Source: Pseudomonas massiliensis (GTDB lineage: Bacteria; Pseudomonadota; Gammaproteobacteria; Pseudomonadales; Pseudomonadaceae). Taken from it: 64,000 nt of DNA. A program made the position numbers and the translations under genes. Below are positions 38,472 through 47,851 of this stretch, one piece after another. The stretch covers positions 1,240,001 to 1,304,000 of the forward strand of contig NZ_CCYK01000007.1 of the NCBI RefSeq assembly GCF_000826105.1, given 5' to 3'. The notes beneath the pieces were generated by a model. That model saw nothing but the letters and a program-made list of their open reading frames with translations, made no database searches and was not told the origin of the DNA. Each line of letters opens with the position of its first letter. The first letter of the stretch is position 1.

Positions 38472-38485
38472 CGCAAACGTTTGCG
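38472..38485. promoter_or_regulatory. RbsR operator palindrome
   Basis: CGCAAACGTTTGCG is a perfect 14-base palindrome of the LacI/RbsR type (AAACGTTT core with central CG). It starts eight bases after the -10 element, so bound repressor would block initiation. RbsR is encoded in the same operon. Confidence 0.85.
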
Positions 38486-38546
38486 CGATGGCAGATTGGC
38501 CCGGCAGCGTTCGCTAGAAAAATAATCACAACAACGGAGATCACCC

Positions 38547-39503
38547 ATGAAGCTGCCCTTCGCTGGCCGCCTGCTGGCCGCTGCCGTGCTCAGCGCCACC
38601 ACCCTGCTGCCATTCTCTGTCGCTCACGCCGAATCCTCTGAAAAGCCCAAGGTCGCGCTGGTCATGAAGTCGCTGGCCAACGAATTCTTCCTGACCATGG
38701 AGGACGGCGCCAAGGCCTATCAGAAAGAACACGCCAGCGATTTCGACCTGATCTCCAACGGCATCAAGGACGAATCGGACACCTCCAGCCAGATCCGTAT
38801 CGTCGAGCAGATGATCGTCTCCAAGGTCGATGCGCTGGTGATCGCCCCGGCCGATTCCAAGGCGCTGGTGCCGGTACTGAAGAAAGCCATGGACGCAGGC
38901 ATCGTGGTGGTGAACATCGACAATCAGCTCGATGCCGGTGTGCTCAAGAGCAAGAACCTCGAAGTGCCCTTCGTAGGGCCGGACAACCGCAAGGGCGCTG
39001 CTCTGGTGGGCGAATACCTGGCCAAGCAGCTGCAACCGGGCGCTCAGGTCGGGATCATTGAAGGCGTGCCGACCACCAGCAATGCGCAGCAGCGCACCGC
39101 CGGCTTCAAGGACGCCATGGCCGCGGCCAAGATGAACGTGGTTTCCGTGCAGTCCGGCAACTGGGAAATCGACAAGGGCAACGCGGTCGCCTCGGCGATG
39201 CTCAACGAATACCCGGACCTCAAGGCCCTGCTGGCCGGCAACGACAGCATGGCGCTGGGCGCTGTATCCGCCGTGCGCGCGGCCGGCAAGGCTGGCCAGG
39301 TAAAGGTGGTCGGCTACGACAACATCAACGCCATCAAGCCGATGCTCAAGGATGGCCGCGTGTTGGCCACCGCGGATCAGTTCGCGGCCCGTCAGGCGGT
39401 GTTCGGCATTGAAGCGGCGCTGAAAAAGCTCAAGGGCGAGAAGGTTGAGACCAATGACAAAGGCGTGATCGAGACCCCGGTAGAACTCGTCACCCAACCT
39501 TGA
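38547..39503 (+). CDS. rbsB: Ribose ABC transporter, periplasmic binding protein
   Basis: This 318-residue protein binds ribose in the periplasm and delivers it to RbsAC. The signal peptide MKLPFAGRLLAAAVLSATTL ends near AHAES. The mature chain has the two-lobed type I binding fold with VALVMKSLANEFF, the hinge region VVVNIDNQL and VVGYDNINAIKPML. ACAACGGAGATC gives its ribosome binding site. It is the first gene of rbsBACRKD behind a LacI-type operator. A stable hairpin separates it from rbsA, likely keeping its transcript in excess of the others. Confidence 0.93.
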   Translation: MKLPFAGRLLAAAVLSATTLLPFSVAHAESSEKPKVALVMKSLANEFFLTMEDGAKAYQKEHASDFDLISNGIKDESDTSSQIRIVEQMIVSKVDALVIAPADSKALVPVLKKAMDAGIVVVNIDNQLDAGVLKSKNLEVPFVGPDNRKGAALVGEYLAKQLQPGAQVGIIEGVPTTSNAQQRTAGFKDAMAAAKMNVVSVQSGNWEIDKGNAVASAMLNEYPDLKALLAGNDSMALGAVSAVRAAGKAGQVKVVGYDNINAIKPMLKDGRVLATADQFAARQAVFGIEAALKKLKGEKVETNDKGVIETPVELVTQP

Positions 39504-39516
39504 TCTCTTGACCAGG

Positions 39517-39541
39517 ACACCTGCTCCAACGGAGCGGGTGT
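39517..39541 (+). terminator. rbsB-rbsA intergenic hairpin
   Basis: ACACCTGCTCC and GGAGCGGGTGT form an 11-base stem with one G-U pair and a three-base loop, followed by TTT. Binding-protein genes often have such a 3' hairpin that stabilises their mRNA or partly stops transcription. Confidence 0.7.
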
Positions 39542-39554
39542 TTGGAGAAAACCT

Positions 39555-41108
39555 ATGTCTGCGTCCACCCAGACGCCTGTCCTGTCGATCTCTGATATCG
39601 GCAAGACCTACGCCCAGCCCGTGCTGGGCGGAATCAACCTGAGCCTGATGCGCGGGGAAGTCCTGGCGCTGACCGGCGAGAACGGCGCCGGCAAGAGTAC
39701 CTTGTCCAAGATCATCGGGGGCCTGGTGATTCCGACCACCGGGACCATGGTATTCAATGGCAGCCCCTATGCGCCCCAGAGCCGTGGCGAGGCCGAGAGA
39801 CTCGGCGTACGCATGGTGATGCAGGAACTGAACCTGCTGCCGACACTCACCGTGGCGGAAAACCTGTTCCTGGACAACCTGCCACGGCGGGCGGGCTGGA
39901 TCGACCGCAAGCGTCTGCGCGAAGAGGCGATCAAGGCCATGGCGCAAGTCGGCCTGGACGCCATCGACCCAGACACCCTGGTTGGCGACCTGGGTATCGG
40001 TCACCAACAGATGGTGGAGATCGCCCGTAACCTGATCGGCGATTGCAGGGTTCTGATCCTGGACGAGCCCACCGCCATGCTTACCTCCCGTGAGGTGGAG
40101 ATGCTCTTCGAGCAGATCCAGCGCCTACGGGCCGAGGGCGTGTCCATCATCTACATCTCCCATCGCCTGGAAGAGCTGGCTCGCGTGTCCCAGCGCATCG
40201 CCGTGCTGCGTGACGGCCGGCTGGTGTGTGCCGAACCCATTTCCCGCTACGACAGCGAACAGCTGGTGACGCTGATGGTCGGTCGCGAGCTGGGCGAGCA
40301 TATCGACATGGGCCAACGGCAGATCGGCGACGTGGTGCTGGCCGTGAACAAGCTCAGCCGCAAAGGCAAGGTGCAGGACGTTTCCTTCAACGTACGCGCC
40401 GGGGAAATCTACGGAATTTCCGGGCTGATCGGGGCAGGGCGCACTGAGCTGCTGCGGCTGATCTACGGCGCCGACCGCGCTGACAGCGGTACTGTCGAGG
40501 TAGGCCGGCCGCTGCGTCCGGTCACGCTGCGCTCGCCCGCCGACGCGGTGGAGCACGGTATCGCCCTGATCACCGAAGACCGCAAGAGCGAAGGCCTGTT
40601 GATGACTCAATCCATCAGCGCGAACATCGCACTGGGCAACATGGCCAACATCTCCCGTGGGGGAGTGGTCAGCGCCGAGGACGAGCGCGCCCTGGCACAG
40701 CGCCAGATCGACGCCATGCGCATCCGTAGCGCCGGGCCGTCGCAGCTGGTGTCGGAATTGTCCGGCGGTAACCAGCAGAAGGTGGTAATCGGCCGCTGGC
40801 TGGAGCGCGACTGCCCGGTGATGCTGTTCGACGAACCCACCCGCGGCATTGACGTAGGCGCGAAGTTCGACATCTATGCTTTGCTGGCCGAGCTGACCCG
40901 CCAGGGCCGGGCCCTGGTAGTGGTGTCCAGCGATCTGCGTGAACTGATGCTGATCTGCGACCGCATCGGCGTGCTCTCCGCCGGGCGACTGATCGAGACC
41001 TTCGACCGCGACAACTGGACCCAGGACCGCTTGCTCGCCGCCGCTTTCGCCGGCTACCAGAAACGTGACGCGCTCATTCATGACCCAGCGCTCAGGACTG
41101 CCCCATGA
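39555..41108 (+). CDS. rbsA: Ribose ABC transporter, ATPase subunit
   Basis: This 517-residue cytoplasmic ATPase has two fused nucleotide-binding domains. The first has Walker A GENGAGKST and Walker B LILDEPTAM. The second has a degenerate Walker A (GLIGAGRTE), the signature LSGGNQQKVVIGRWL and DEPTRGIDVGAK, all typical of sugar importers of the RbsA/MglA type. GGAG before the ATG supports the start. Its last codon overlaps rbsC (ATGA). Confidence 0.95.
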   Translation: MSASTQTPVLSISDIGKTYAQPVLGGINLSLMRGEVLALTGENGAGKSTLSKIIGGLVIPTTGTMVFNGSPYAPQSRGEAERLGVRMVMQELNLLPTLTVAENLFLDNLPRRAGWIDRKRLREEAIKAMAQVGLDAIDPDTLVGDLGIGHQQMVEIARNLIGDCRVLILDEPTAMLTSREVEMLFEQIQRLRAEGVSIIYISHRLEELARVSQRIAVLRDGRLVCAEPISRYDSEQLVTLMVGRELGEHIDMGQRQIGDVVLAVNKLSRKGKVQDVSFNVRAGEIYGISGLIGAGRTELLRLIYGADRADSGTVEVGRPLRPVTLRSPADAVEHGIALITEDRKSEGLLMTQSISANIALGNMANISRGGVVSAEDERALAQRQIDAMRIRSAGPSQLVSELSGGNQQKVVIGRWLERDCPVMLFDEPTRGIDVGAKFDIYALLAELTRQGRALVVVSSDLRELMLICDRIGVLSAGRLIETFDRDNWTQDRLLAAAFAGYQKRDALIHDPALRTAP

Positions 41109-42097
41109 AAAACATAAGCTCTGCAACGCTGCAAACCCCTGCCCGGCGCAGCGGTAACTACTTTGGCCTGGGAACCTACCTTGGCCTGGCCGGCGCGCTC
41201 CTGGCAATGATCGTGCTGTTCTCCATCCTCAGCGACCATTTCCTCTCCTATCAGACCTTCAGCACCCTGGCCAACCAGATCCCGGACCTGATGGTGCTGG
41301 CGGTGGGCATGACGCTGATCCTGATCATCGGCGGCATCGACCTTTCCGTGGGTTCGGTACTGGCGCTGGCAGCCTCGGCGGTAAGCGTGGCCATCCTTGG
41401 CTGGGGCTGGAGCGTGTTCCCCGCCGCGCTGCTGGGCATCGGTTGCGCCACCCTGGCGGGCACCATCACCGGCTCGATTACGGTGGCCTGGCGCATTCCT
41501 TCGTTCATCGTCTCGCTGGGTGTGCTGGAAATGGCCCGTGGCGTGGCCTACCAGATGACCGACTCGCGCACCGCCTATATCGGCGACGCCTTCGCCTGGC
41601 TGTCCAACCCGCTGGCCTTCGGCATTTCGCCCTCGTTCCTGATCGCCTTGCTGGTGATCTTCATTGCCCAGGCCGTGCTCACCCGCACTGTGTTCGGGCG
41701 CTACCTGATCGGCATCGGCACCAACGAAGAAGCCGTGCGCCTGGCGGGCATCAACCCCAAACCCTACAAGATCCTGGTGTTCTCGCTGATGGGCCTGCTG
41801 GCCGGTGTGGCGGCGCTGTTCCAGATCTCCCGATTGGAAGCGGCCGACCCTAACGCCGGCGCTGGCCTGGAACTGCAGGTCATCGCGGCGGTGGTGATCG
41901 GTGGCACCAGCTTGATGGGCGGACGTGGTTCGATCATCAGCACCTTCTTCGGGGTGCTGATCATTTCCGTGCTGGCCGCCGGATTGGCCCAGATCGGCGC
42001 CAGCGAGCCGACCAAGCGGATCATCACCGGCGCCGTGATCGTGATTGCCGTGGTGCTGGATACCTACCGCAGCCACCGGGCACGTCGGCAGGGCTGA
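41105..42097 (+). CDS. rbsC: Ribose ABC transporter, permease
   Basis: This 330-residue inner-membrane permease has about eight to ten hydrophobic spans. The family signature is visible in GMTLILIIGGIDLSVGSVLA and in IAAVVIGGTSLMGGRGSII. The ATG overlaps the rbsA stop by four bases, indicating coupled translation. It forms the channel for RbsB-delivered ribose. The stop is one base before the rbsR start. Confidence 0.95.
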   Translation: MKNISSATLQTPARRSGNYFGLGTYLGLAGALLAMIVLFSILSDHFLSYQTFSTLANQIPDLMVLAVGMTLILIIGGIDLSVGSVLALAASAVSVAILGWGWSVFPAALLGIGCATLAGTITGSITVAWRIPSFIVSLGVLEMARGVAYQMTDSRTAYIGDAFAWLSNPLAFGISPSFLIALLVIFIAQAVLTRTVFGRYLIGIGTNEEAVRLAGINPKPYKILVFSLMGLLAGVAALFQISRLEAADPNAGAGLELQVIAAVVIGGTSLMGGRGSIISTFFGVLIISVLAAGLAQIGASEPTKRIITGAVIVIAVVLDTYRSHRARRQG

Positions 42098-42098
42098 T

Positions 42099-43127
42099 AT
42101 GGCAACCATCAAAGATGTGGCGGCACTGGCTGGCATCTCCTATACCACCGTGTCCCATGTGGTGAACAAAAGCCGGCCGGTGAGCGAGCCGGTGCGGCTG
42201 AAGGTCGAGGCAGCGATCGCCCAGCTGGGCTACGTGCCCAGTGGCGTGGCCAGGTCGCTCAAGGCCCGCAGCACCCGCACCATTGGCATGTTGATTCCCA
42301 ACGGCATCAACCCGTATTTCGCCGAGCTGGCCCGGGGAATCGAGGATCACTGCGAGCGCAACGGCTTCTGCGTGATTCTCTGCAATTCCGACGACAACCC
42401 GGAGAAACAGCGCAATTACCTGCGCGTGCTGCTGGAGAAGCGCGTCGATGGCCTGATCGTATCCTCGGTGGACGGCGATGTGGGAATCGCCGGAGGGCTG
42501 GCCGAAGTGCGTACGCCCTTGGTAGTGGTAGACCGCGAACTGGATAGCGTCCCTGCTGACACGGTACGTATCGACCACGTACAGGGCGCCTGGCTGGCGA
42601 CCCGGCACCTGCTGGAGCTCGGCCATGAACGCATTGCCTGCATCAGCGGGCCGATCGCGACGCCCGTGGCGGACATGCGCCTGGCCGGTTACCGGCGGGC
42701 CATGCGTGATGCCGGTATCGCCCCCCAGCCCGGCTTGATGATCAATAGTGAATTCACCAGCCCCGCCGGCTACCAGGCTGCCGTCCACCTCCTGGAGGAC
42801 GTGAAGCCAACGGCGATCTTCGCCGGCAACGATGTGATCGCCATCGCCGTGCTACGTGCCGCGGCCGAACGAGGCATCTCGGTGCCCGGTCAGTTGTCGG
42901 TGGTCGGCTTCGACGATATTCAGATCAGCCGTTATGTCTACCCCGCGCTGACCACGGTGGGGCAGTCCATCCGGCAACTGGGCGAAACGGCGGCCGAAAT
43001 GCTGCTGCGCCGCATTATCTCTCCCAATTCCCTTGACGTGCGCCGGCTGCTGGTCACCCCCAGTGTCGTGGTACGGGAATCCACCGCAGCCCCTGGCCTC
43101 AAGATGCCGACCCGGAGTGACGCATGA
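42099..43127 (+). CDS. rbsR: LacI-family repressor of the ribose operon
   Basis: This 342-residue repressor has the LacI helix-turn-helix MATIKDVAALAGISYTTVSH, the hinge helix, and a periplasmic-binding-like sensor domain (VVGFDDIQISRYVYPALTTV). The start at 42099 is exact for the family; the longer frame from 42045 is only rbsC sequence in another frame. It should bind the CGCAAACGTTTGCG palindrome at 38472 and release it on sensing ribose. It lies in the operon it controls and overlaps rbsK by four bases. Confidence 0.94.
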   Translation: MATIKDVAALAGISYTTVSHVVNKSRPVSEPVRLKVEAAIAQLGYVPSGVARSLKARSTRTIGMLIPNGINPYFAELARGIEDHCERNGFCVILCNSDDNPEKQRNYLRVLLEKRVDGLIVSSVDGDVGIAGGLAEVRTPLVVVDRELDSVPADTVRIDHVQGAWLATRHLLELGHERIACISGPIATPVADMRLAGYRRAMRDAGIAPQPGLMINSEFTSPAGYQAAVHLLEDVKPTAIFAGNDVIAIAVLRAAAERGISVPGQLSVVGFDDIQISRYVYPALTTVGQSIRQLGETAAEMLLRRIISPNSLDVRRLLVTPSVVVRESTAAPGLKMPTRSDA

Positions 43128-44077
43128 ACAACCAACAGGCAGACATCGTGATTGTCGGCAGCCTCAACATGGACCTGGTGATACGCGCCAAACGAATGCC
43201 GCGCCCAGGCGAAACCCTGGCTGGCGATACCTTCACAACGGTACCCGGTGGCAAGGGTGCCAACCAGGCGGTGGCGGCCGCGCGTCTGGGCGCGTCCGTG
43301 GCCATGATCGGCTGCGTGGGCGACGACGCCTATGGCGAGCGCCTGCGCGCGGGGCTGATGGTGGAATCCATCGACTGCCGGGCCGTGACAACCCTTTCCA
43401 GCGTTTCCACTGGCGTGGCGTCGATCGTGGTCGATGAGCAAAGCCAGAACGCCATCCTGATCGTGGCTGGCGCCAACGGCGAGCTTACCCCCGGCCTGCT
43501 GGAGCAGTTCGACAACGTGCTCGATTCGGCGCGGATCGTCATCTGCCAGCTCGAGGTGCCGGTGCCGACGGTGCATCATGCCCTGACCCGGGCACGCCAA
43601 CTCGGCAAGACGGTGATCCTCAACCCGGCGCCGGCCGTTGGCCCGCTGCCAGCGGACTGGTATCCGCTGATCGACTATCTGGTACCCAACGAAACCGAAG
43701 CCCAGGCCCTTACCGGCATCGTGGTAGATTCGCCGCAGGCCGCTGAACAGGCGGCGCATATGCTGCGCGAGGCCGGGGCTCGCAATGTGATCGTCACCCT
43801 GGGCGAGCGGGGGGTGCTCAAGGTTGGCGAAGAGGGCTGTGGGCATTGGCCAGCCCCTGTGGTGAAAGCCCTGGACAGCACCGCGGCGGGAGATACCTTC
43901 GTCGGCGGGTTCGCCGCGGCCTTGGCCGCCGGCCAGAGTGAAGGGGATGCGCTGCGCTTTGCCCAGGCGGCGGCTGCCCTGTCCGTGACCCGTGCCGGCG
44001 CGCAGCCGTCGATTCCCACCTATGTCGAAGTCAAGGAGTTCGCTTGGAATGAAAAAGACAGCCCTGCTCAACATTGA
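43124..44077 (+). CDS. rbsK: Ribokinase
   Basis: This 317-residue PfkB-family kinase phosphorylates D-ribose at O5 with ATP. Motif 1 is [16 protein letters not shown] and motif 2 is [17 protein letters not shown], holding the catalytic Asp in the GD pair. The sugar-binding SLNMDLV (N-terminal) is present. It overlaps rbsR by four bases and its 3' end overlaps rbsD by 29 bases, showing tight packing. Confidence 0.94.
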   Translation: MNNQQADIVIVGSLNMDLVIRAKRMPRPGETLAGDTFTTVPGGKGANQAVAAARLGASVAMIGCVGDDAYGERLRAGLMVESIDCRAVTTLSSVSTGVASIVVDEQSQNAILIVAGANGELTPGLLEQFDNVLDSARIVICQLEVPVPTVHHALTRARQLGKTVILNPAPAVGPLPADWYPLIDYLVPNETEAQALTGIVVDSPQAAEQAAHMLREAGARNVIVTLGERGVLKVGEEGCGHWPAPVVKALDSTAAGDTFVGGFAAALAAGQSEGDALRFAQAAAALSVTRAGAQPSIPTYVEVKEFAWNEKDSPAQH

Positions 44078-44453
44078 GCTGTCCAAGGTCATCGCTTCCC
44101 TGGGCCACGGCGATATCGTGATGATCGTCGATGCCGGCATGCCTGTACCGGCAGGCGTACCGCTGATCGATCTGGCCCTGACCCGCGGCGTGCCGGACTT
44201 TGTCAGCGTGCTGGACGTGGTCCTCAGCGAAATGCAGGTGGAAAGCCATGTGCTGGCCAACGAAATGATCAACGTAAAGCCTCCGGCCTTGCAGGTGCTC
44301 GAAAGCCTGAACCTTGACAATCAGCTGGGTGAACAACGCTGGGTCAGCCACGAGACCCTCAAGGCCTTGAGCCGCACGGCCAAGGCCATTGTCCGCACTG
44401 GCGAATGTCAGCCCTACAGCAATGTCGCGCTGGTGGCCGGCGTAGTCTTTTAA
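44049..44453 (+). CDS. rbsD: D-ribose pyranase
   Basis: This 134-residue enzyme converts beta-pyranose to beta-furanose ribose, the form used by ribokinase. The catalytic histidine is in ASLGHGD near residue 20, followed by [12 protein letters not shown]. The C-terminal [14 protein letters not shown] matches the family. The start at 44049 lies inside the end of rbsK in another frame, with AAGGAG nearby; the frame upstream of it is not homologous. Confidence 0.92.
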   Translation: MKKTALLNIELSKVIASLGHGDIVMIVDAGMPVPAGVPLIDLALTRGVPDFVSVLDVVLSEMQVESHVLANEMINVKPPALQVLESLNLDNQLGEQRWVSHETLKALSRTAKAIVRTGECQPYSNVALVAGVVF

Positions 44454-44474
44454 TTTACGAAAGGAGCTACAGGG

Positions 44475-45497
44475 ATGTTGAAAGGTCTATCCAGATACCT
44501 GATCGGAGGCGCACTGCTTTTGGCGATCTCTACCGTTTCAGCCGTGCAGGCGGCGCAAAAGCGTGACCTGATCATCGATACCGACCCCGGCGCCGATGAT
44601 GTGGTCGCCTTGCTACTGGCCCTGGCCTCGCCTGAAGAGCTGAATGTCATGGCTATAACTACCGTGGCGGGCAATGTGCGGCTGGACAAGACCTCGCGCA
44701 ACGCCCGCCTGGCGCGCGAATGGGCCGGTCGGGAAGAGGTGCCGGTGTACGCTGGCGCCCCACGGCCGCTGGTACGCACGCCCATCTACGCCGAGAACGT
44801 GCATGGCCAGGAAGGGCTGCCGGGCGTGCCCGTGCATGAGCCGGCCAAGGGCCTGGCTTCCGGGAACGCAGTGGATTACCTGATTCGCACCCTCAGCCAG
44901 GCCAAGCCTCACAGCGTCACCATCGCCATGCTGGGGCCGCAGACCAACCTGGCCCTGGCCCTGACGCAGGCGCCGGAAATCACCCAAGGCATCAAGGAAG
45001 TGGTGGTCATGGGCGGCGCGCACTTCAACGGCGGCAATATCACCCCGGTAGCCGAGTTCAACCTCTACGCCGATCCGCATGCCGCGCAGATCGTGCTGGC
45101 CAGCGGGGTGAAGCTCACCTATGTGCCGCTGGATGTGACCCACAAGATCCTGACCAGCGAAGCCCGCCTCAAGCAGATCGCCGCCTTGGGCAACCACGCC
45201 GGCCAGCTGGTGGGCGATATTCTCAACGAGTACGTGAAGCTGGACATGGAGCACTATGGCCTGCCCGGCGGCCCGGTGCATGATGCCAGCGTCATCGCCT
45301 GGCTGCTCAAGCCGGAGCTGTTCTCCGGCCGGGAGATCAACCTGGCGATCGACAGCCGTGAAGGGCTCGGCTTTGGCCAGACGGTGGCCGACTGGTACGG
45401 CACCCTGAAGCAGAAACCCAATGTCTTCTGGGTCGAGAACGGCGATGCACAGGGCTTCTTCGACCTGCTGACGGCGCGGTTGGGGCGACTGAAGTAA
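44475..45497 (+). CDS. Exported nucleoside hydrolase
   Basis: This 340-residue inosine-uridine-type nucleoside hydrolase splits ribonucleosides into base and ribose. DTDPGADD (35-42), the metal/ribose-binding Asp cluster, and the later DVTHKILTS and GGPVHDASVIAWLL agree with the family. The N-terminus MLKGLSRYLIGGALLLAIST with cleavage after VQAA is a signal peptide, so it acts in the periplasm; most relatives are cytoplasmic. AAAGGAG precedes the ATG. It follows rbsD by 21 bases and so would feed ribose directly to RbsB. Confidence 0.9.
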   Translation: MLKGLSRYLIGGALLLAISTVSAVQAAQKRDLIIDTDPGADDVVALLLALASPEELNVMAITTVAGNVRLDKTSRNARLAREWAGREEVPVYAGAPRPLVRTPIYAENVHGQEGLPGVPVHEPAKGLASGNAVDYLIRTLSQAKPHSVTIAMLGPQTNLALALTQAPEITQGIKEVVVMGGAHFNGGNITPVAEFNLYADPHAAQIVLASGVKLTYVPLDVTHKILTSEARLKQIAALGNHAGQLVGDILNEYVKLDMEHYGLPGGPVHDASVIAWLLKPELFSGREINLAIDSREGLGFGQTVADWYGTLKQKPNVFWVENGDAQGFFDLLTARLGRLK

Positions 45498-45514
45498 ACC
45501 TGGGCAGCCGGATA

Positions 45515-46357
45515 TCACCGAGGGGCCAGCAGCGCTGCCAGATGAGCTGCCATTCGCTCGAAGGGCAGCCGGCTCGCCACATGCCCATGGCGTCGCTCGA
45601 CCAAGGAGTACGCGATGTCCGGCAACGCTGGCAGCGAGGCCGACTGTAGCGGCGGCAGCCCCAGGCCGGCCTCGGTACGGCAGCTCAGCCCCAATCCAGC
45701 CTCTACCGCGGCGCGCACGCCCTCTAGGCTTGGAGTCGTAAGTACCAGGCGCCATGGTCGCCCCACGGCATCAAGCACCCGTTGCGCGGCGAGCAGGAAG
45801 GGGCAAGGCGGGGTGATGCCTATCAGCGGGACCACGTCCGCTTCGGCTAGGCCCGCGTTGCCGAACCACTGCATAGGCAAGCGGGCCACGACCCGGCCGC
45901 CGAAAGGCTCCCCTGCGCACAAGGCCGTGTCGATGCGATCTTCGCCCAAGGCTTGAAGTAGCTCGGCGGTATTACTGATGATCATGGAAAAGGCCGCATT
46001 CGGCGTTGCCGCCTTGATATCTGCGAGGGTAGGACGCAGCACCTCCGCGACGAAATCCTGGACCACGCCTATCCGGACCGGCAGCGCTTGATCCGGTGCC
46101 AGCTCAGCGCGGGCTGCGTCAATTCGGCCAAGGATGGCACGTGCATGGGCCAGCAGCACCCCACCCGCCGGATTCAGCCGAAGCGCCCGACCGTCCCGGT
46201 CGAACAACGCCTGGCCTACCAAGCGTTCCAGGCGGGCTATTTGCAGGCTGGCCGCGGACTCGCTGCGGGCGATGCGGTTGGCGGCTGCAGCGAGCGAGCC
46301 TCCATCGACAACGGCCAGGAAGGTACGGAGCAGGGGGGATGGCAAATCGGGAAGCAT
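45515..46357 (-). CDS. LysR-family transcriptional regulator
   Basis: This 280-residue regulator has the winged-helix LLRTFLAVVDGGSLAAAANR and SESAASLQIARLERLVGQAL, with an effector domain beginning near PVRIGVVQDFVAEVL. It is divergent from the tautomerase gene at 46451 with an inverted repeat between them, so it probably controls that gene and itself. It is convergent with the nucleoside hydrolase, 17 bases away. Its effector is unknown. Confidence 0.9.
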   Translation of the reverse strand: MLPDLPSPLLRTFLAVVDGGSLAAAANRIARSESAASLQIARLERLVGQALFDRDGRALRLNPAGGVLLAHARAILGRIDAARAELAPDQALPVRIGVVQDFVAEVLRPTLADIKAATPNAAFSMIISNTAELLQALGEDRIDTALCAGEPFGGRVVARLPMQWFGNAGLAEADVVPLIGITPPCPFLLAAQRVLDAVGRPWRLVLTTPSLEGVRAAVEAGLGLSCRTEAGLGLPPLQSASLPALPDIAYSLVERRHGHVASRLPFERMAAHLAALLAPR

Positions 46358-46382
46358 GAGAAATGCTCAAGTCTGATCAGTG

Positions 46383-46403
46383 TAGAACCACACTATAGTT
46401 CTA
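46383..46403. promoter_or_regulatory. Inverted repeat in the LysR/tautomerase intergenic region
   Basis: TAGAAC and GTTCTA are separated by nine bases, between the divergent starts at 46357 and 46451. Dyads like this in divergent LysR regions are the usual binding sites. Confidence 0.5.
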
Positions 46404-46450
46404 CTTCGCTCGAATAAGCTGTGGTCTCAACCTTCCATCAGGTAATCGCC

Positions 46451-46834
46451 ATGCCCTTCGCTCGAGTGACGTTGTCCCACAGTCTTCTCCCCGGTACCGA
46501 AGCAAATCTGGGCGAGGCGCTGACCACGCTGATCGCCGAAGCCCTCGCAAAACGGCATGACCTTACCTCCGTGCTCATCGAGGTACCCGGCGGCCTGCGC
46601 TGGACGGTCGGTAATTCGAAGCAATTGACGGCGGCCCATCTGGAAGTCTGGGTAACCGCCGGCACCAATTCCTGCGAGCAAAAACGCGACTTCCTCTCCA
46701 AAGCCATGGCTGTGCTGCGCAGCGCTCTGCCGGGCCTGCATCCGGCAACCTATATCGTGGTGAACGAAGTTCCAGCCTCTGATTGGGGATACGACGGCGT
46801 CAGCCAAGCTGATCGAGCAACGGCGCCCGCCTAG
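46451..46834 (+). CDS. Tautomerase-superfamily protein
   Basis: This is a 127-residue relative of 4-oxalocrotonate tautomerase/MIF. The start at 46451 is chosen so that the mature protein begins with Pro (MPFARVTLSHSL), the catalytic N-terminal base of the superfamily; an ATG at 46421 would bury it. The beta-alpha-beta repeats span TTLIAEALAKRHDLTSVLIE and LSKAMAVLRSALPG. Its physiological substrate is unknown. It is divergent from a LysR gene, its likely regulator. Confidence 0.82.
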   Translation: MPFARVTLSHSLLPGTEANLGEALTTLIAEALAKRHDLTSVLIEVPGGLRWTVGNSKQLTAAHLEVWVTAGTNSCEQKRDFLSKAMAVLRSALPGLHPATYIVVNEVPASDWGYDGVSQADRATAPA

Positions 46835-46896
46835 TTCTGCAATCAAGGCTTTCGCCGGACGGCGGCTCGTTGGTGGCCGCCGTTCGGGCGCCCCCG

Positions 46897-47235
46897 CTAT
46901 CGCCGCAGCCGCGCCATGGTGAGCGCGTCGACATAGGCGCCATCACGCACGGCACAATCGCGCAGCAGGCCCTCGCGCTCGAAACCAAACTTGGCATAGA
47001 GCTTCACCGCGGCCTCGTTATCGGCGAATACCGTCAGTTCCACCCGGCGCAGGTTCATCCAGTCATCGGCCACCGCCAGGGCCGCTTGCATCAGCCGCGA
47101 ACCGACCCCCTTGCCCTGCCAGGCCGATGCTACGCCCATGCCGATAGTGCCTACATGGCTCTGGCGAATACGGCTGTATTGCTCAAGGCTGAGGTTCCCG
47201 ACCACTTTAATGCCGTCAAGATGAAGCGCGGTCAT
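46897..47235 (-). pseudogene. 5'-truncated GNAT acetyltransferase
   Basis: The 112-residue frame contains only the CoA-binding half of a GNAT protein: HVGTIGMGVASAWQGKGVGS (motif A), VELTVFADNEAAVKLYAKFG and GAYVDALTMARLR. About 50-60 N-terminal residues of the family are missing. No ribosome binding site precedes the ATG, and upstream sequence in any frame lacks GNAT character. It is likely a decayed remnant. Confidence 0.65.
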
Positions 47236-47412
47236 TGGTTAAATGGGGATCGTGGGGGGCGTAATGGGCATGCACTCGTTCCTTTAAACCGTCAGCGGCG
47301 TCCAGCATGCCTCTATACCTGAATAGGCCCATCGGCCTATGCTGAGCGCCGGCCTATGGCAGCTTGCACAGGTGGGAGCCAGCAAAAGCTGGCGAGATTC
47401 TTCAAGGATGGG

Positions 47413-47730
47413 TCAATACTCACAAAACCGAAGCCGATTGCCGAAGGGGTCATGCACCTCCATGACCCGCTCCCAACCCTGCTCGACGATCTCCGGCCGG
47501 CCATATCCATAGCCTTTTGCCTGTAGCTCACCCCGCAGCAGGCCGATGTTCGTCATGGGGACAAAGAGGGTAGCGCCAGGGCTGGCGTCGCGGTGATGTT
47601 CAGAAAGGTGCAGGCGCAAACCTGTTCGATCTATGCCCAGGTAGAGCGGTAAGCCAGGCTCGAACCGATGTTCGAATTCAATGCTAAAACCGAGAAAGTC
47701 CAGACAGAACTCCCCGGTGTCGTGACTCGC
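47413..47730 (-). pseudogene. N-terminally decayed glyoxalase/bleomycin-resistance-like protein
   Basis: In one frame from about 47730 downwards I read LDFLGFSIEFEHRFEPGLPL, then YLGIDRTGLRLHLSEHH, and to the end MEVHDPFGNRLRFCEY, which is clearly a glyoxalase-superfamily fold. Upstream the frame stays open to a stop at 47788-47790 but has no ATG or GTG, and the first ~15 residues of the usual domain are absent. TTG at 47619 is inside the domain. I consider it a 5'-truncated gene. Confidence 0.6.
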
Positions 47731-47851
47731 CTCTGAACACCTCTCCTTAGGACGAAACTTAACTTTCCTGAGTTTTGTGAATGCAACTCACTCTCATCGA
47801 ATGTATGATCGCCGACGCTTTTGCCCCTGACCTGCCGCGAGATACGCTTCG

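Noticed and set aside
47770..47805. Possible Fur box before the TonB receptor
   Set aside because: The stretch around GAATGCAACTCACTCTCATC matches the Fur consensus poorly, so I do not claim iron control.
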